Below, piece by piece: positions 63,820-64,000 of a stretch of DNA of 64,000 nt. This DNA is from Macrothele yani (lineage: Eukaryota > Arthropoda > Arachnida > Araneae > Macrothelidae), in assembly GCA_039090855.1 (NCBI GenBank), contig CM077006.1:45889336-45953335 (forward strand), written 5' to 3'. A program made the translations under genes and the position numbers. The notes below the pieces were generated by a model. That model was given only the letters and a program-made list of their open reading frames with translations. It had not been told where the DNA came from and searched no databases. Within the stretch, counting starts at the first letter, position 1. Each line of letters opens with the position of its first letter.

Positions 63820-64000
63820 TACTTATAGTTACAAAAAATCTATGAGGAGGATTGATTCTTTGATTCGTGTACAAGTTTATGAGTGGTGTAAACATTTCAA
63901 AGAAGGTCGTGAAAGTGTTGAGAGTGATGAACGGTCTGGGAGGCCCGCAAGCAGCAAGTGAAAGCAATATCGAACTTATTCGTAGAGTTGTGCGGGAAAA

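Larger units (their letters stand above)
62253..64000 (+). mobile_element. Mariner element, split by Tc1 P and cut by the right edge
   Basis: TTACGAGGTGTGATAAAAAA(GTATCC) at 62253 is a mariner-type terminus. Transposase from ATG 62450: MSEKIDQRICICQKLEETCR DTYS, interrupted by the Tc1 at 62523-63819, then RVQVYEWCKHFKEGRESVES, DERSGRPAS, a frameshift at SSK, and ESNIELIRRVVRE to the window end. This is the mariner HTH region; the catalytic domain would lie to the right. Confidence 0.82.

Overview
This is a stretch of eukaryotic, intron-rich, transposon-crowded DNA, most probably from an arthropod. Three things point there: two exons encoding six-cysteine chitin-binding (CBM14/peritrophin-A) modules with clean GT-AG splice sites, a great diversity of Tc1/mariner transposons, and Penelope-like retroelements (PLEs) with hammerhead-ribozyme-like ends. 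The tRNA-derived SINEs and the Tc1 family mix would fit a chelicerate such as a spider, but that is a guess. There are no prokaryotic operons, CRISPR arrays or ribosome binding sites.

Host-gene content is small. Two symmetrical phase 1-1 exons of exactly 186 bp (7052-7237 and 20111-20296, + strand) each encode one CBM14 module with identical cysteine spacing. They look like consecutive exons of one secreted chitin-binding protein split by a 12.9 kb intron. A possible terminal exon (from 32855, poly(A) signal at 33224) is speculative. Two THAP-type zinc-finger fragments (32115-32357 -, 35183-35319 +) and a truncated AN1-like zinc-binding C terminus (1-210 +) are the other protein-coding candidates; all may be transposon-derived.

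Everything else is mobile or repetitive DNA, often nested. From left to right: Tc1 remnants (1107-3740); a 2.4 kb satellite of 27-bp and longer units with a foldback element inside (4617-7003); a Tc1 element whose helix-turn-helix region has expanded into a 98-bp minisatellite (7905-10061); a Tc1 nest (15804-19943) holding a dispersed repeat, a SINE and a PLE that itself holds another Tc1; a 150-bp tandem array (21560-23420); a Tc3-like element (24971-26251); AT-rich DNA with MITEs and THAP fragments (26252-36993); further Tc1/DDE_3 elements with intact TA-flanked inverted repeats (33513-34833, 37547-38765); a Tc1 copy split by a foldback element and by a PLE with YVDD reverse transcriptase and GIY-YIG motifs (40525-44443); a 3.87 kb Helitron with recognisable 5' TC and 3' hairpin-CTAG ends (44920-48785); a second PLE split by a long-TIR DNA element (49150-51262); a second large Tc1 nest (54065-58277); and a mariner split by a Tc1 (62253 to the right edge).

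The most unusual items are: (i) a roughly 1.1 kb tandem array at 46796-47880 whose 110-bp unit contains a long, clear match to spliceosomal U6 snRNA; (ii) three elements (40539-41776, 45280-48100, 55109-56364) that share an architecture of terminal inverted repeats built from short tandem motifs plus 8-bp target duplications, one of which carries the U6-derived array; and (iii) a PLE 3' end duplicated head-on, giving two facing hammerhead motifs. Nearly every transposase has stops, frameshifts or lost residues, so the window reads as a fossil record of successive insertions whose order can be worked out from the nesting.
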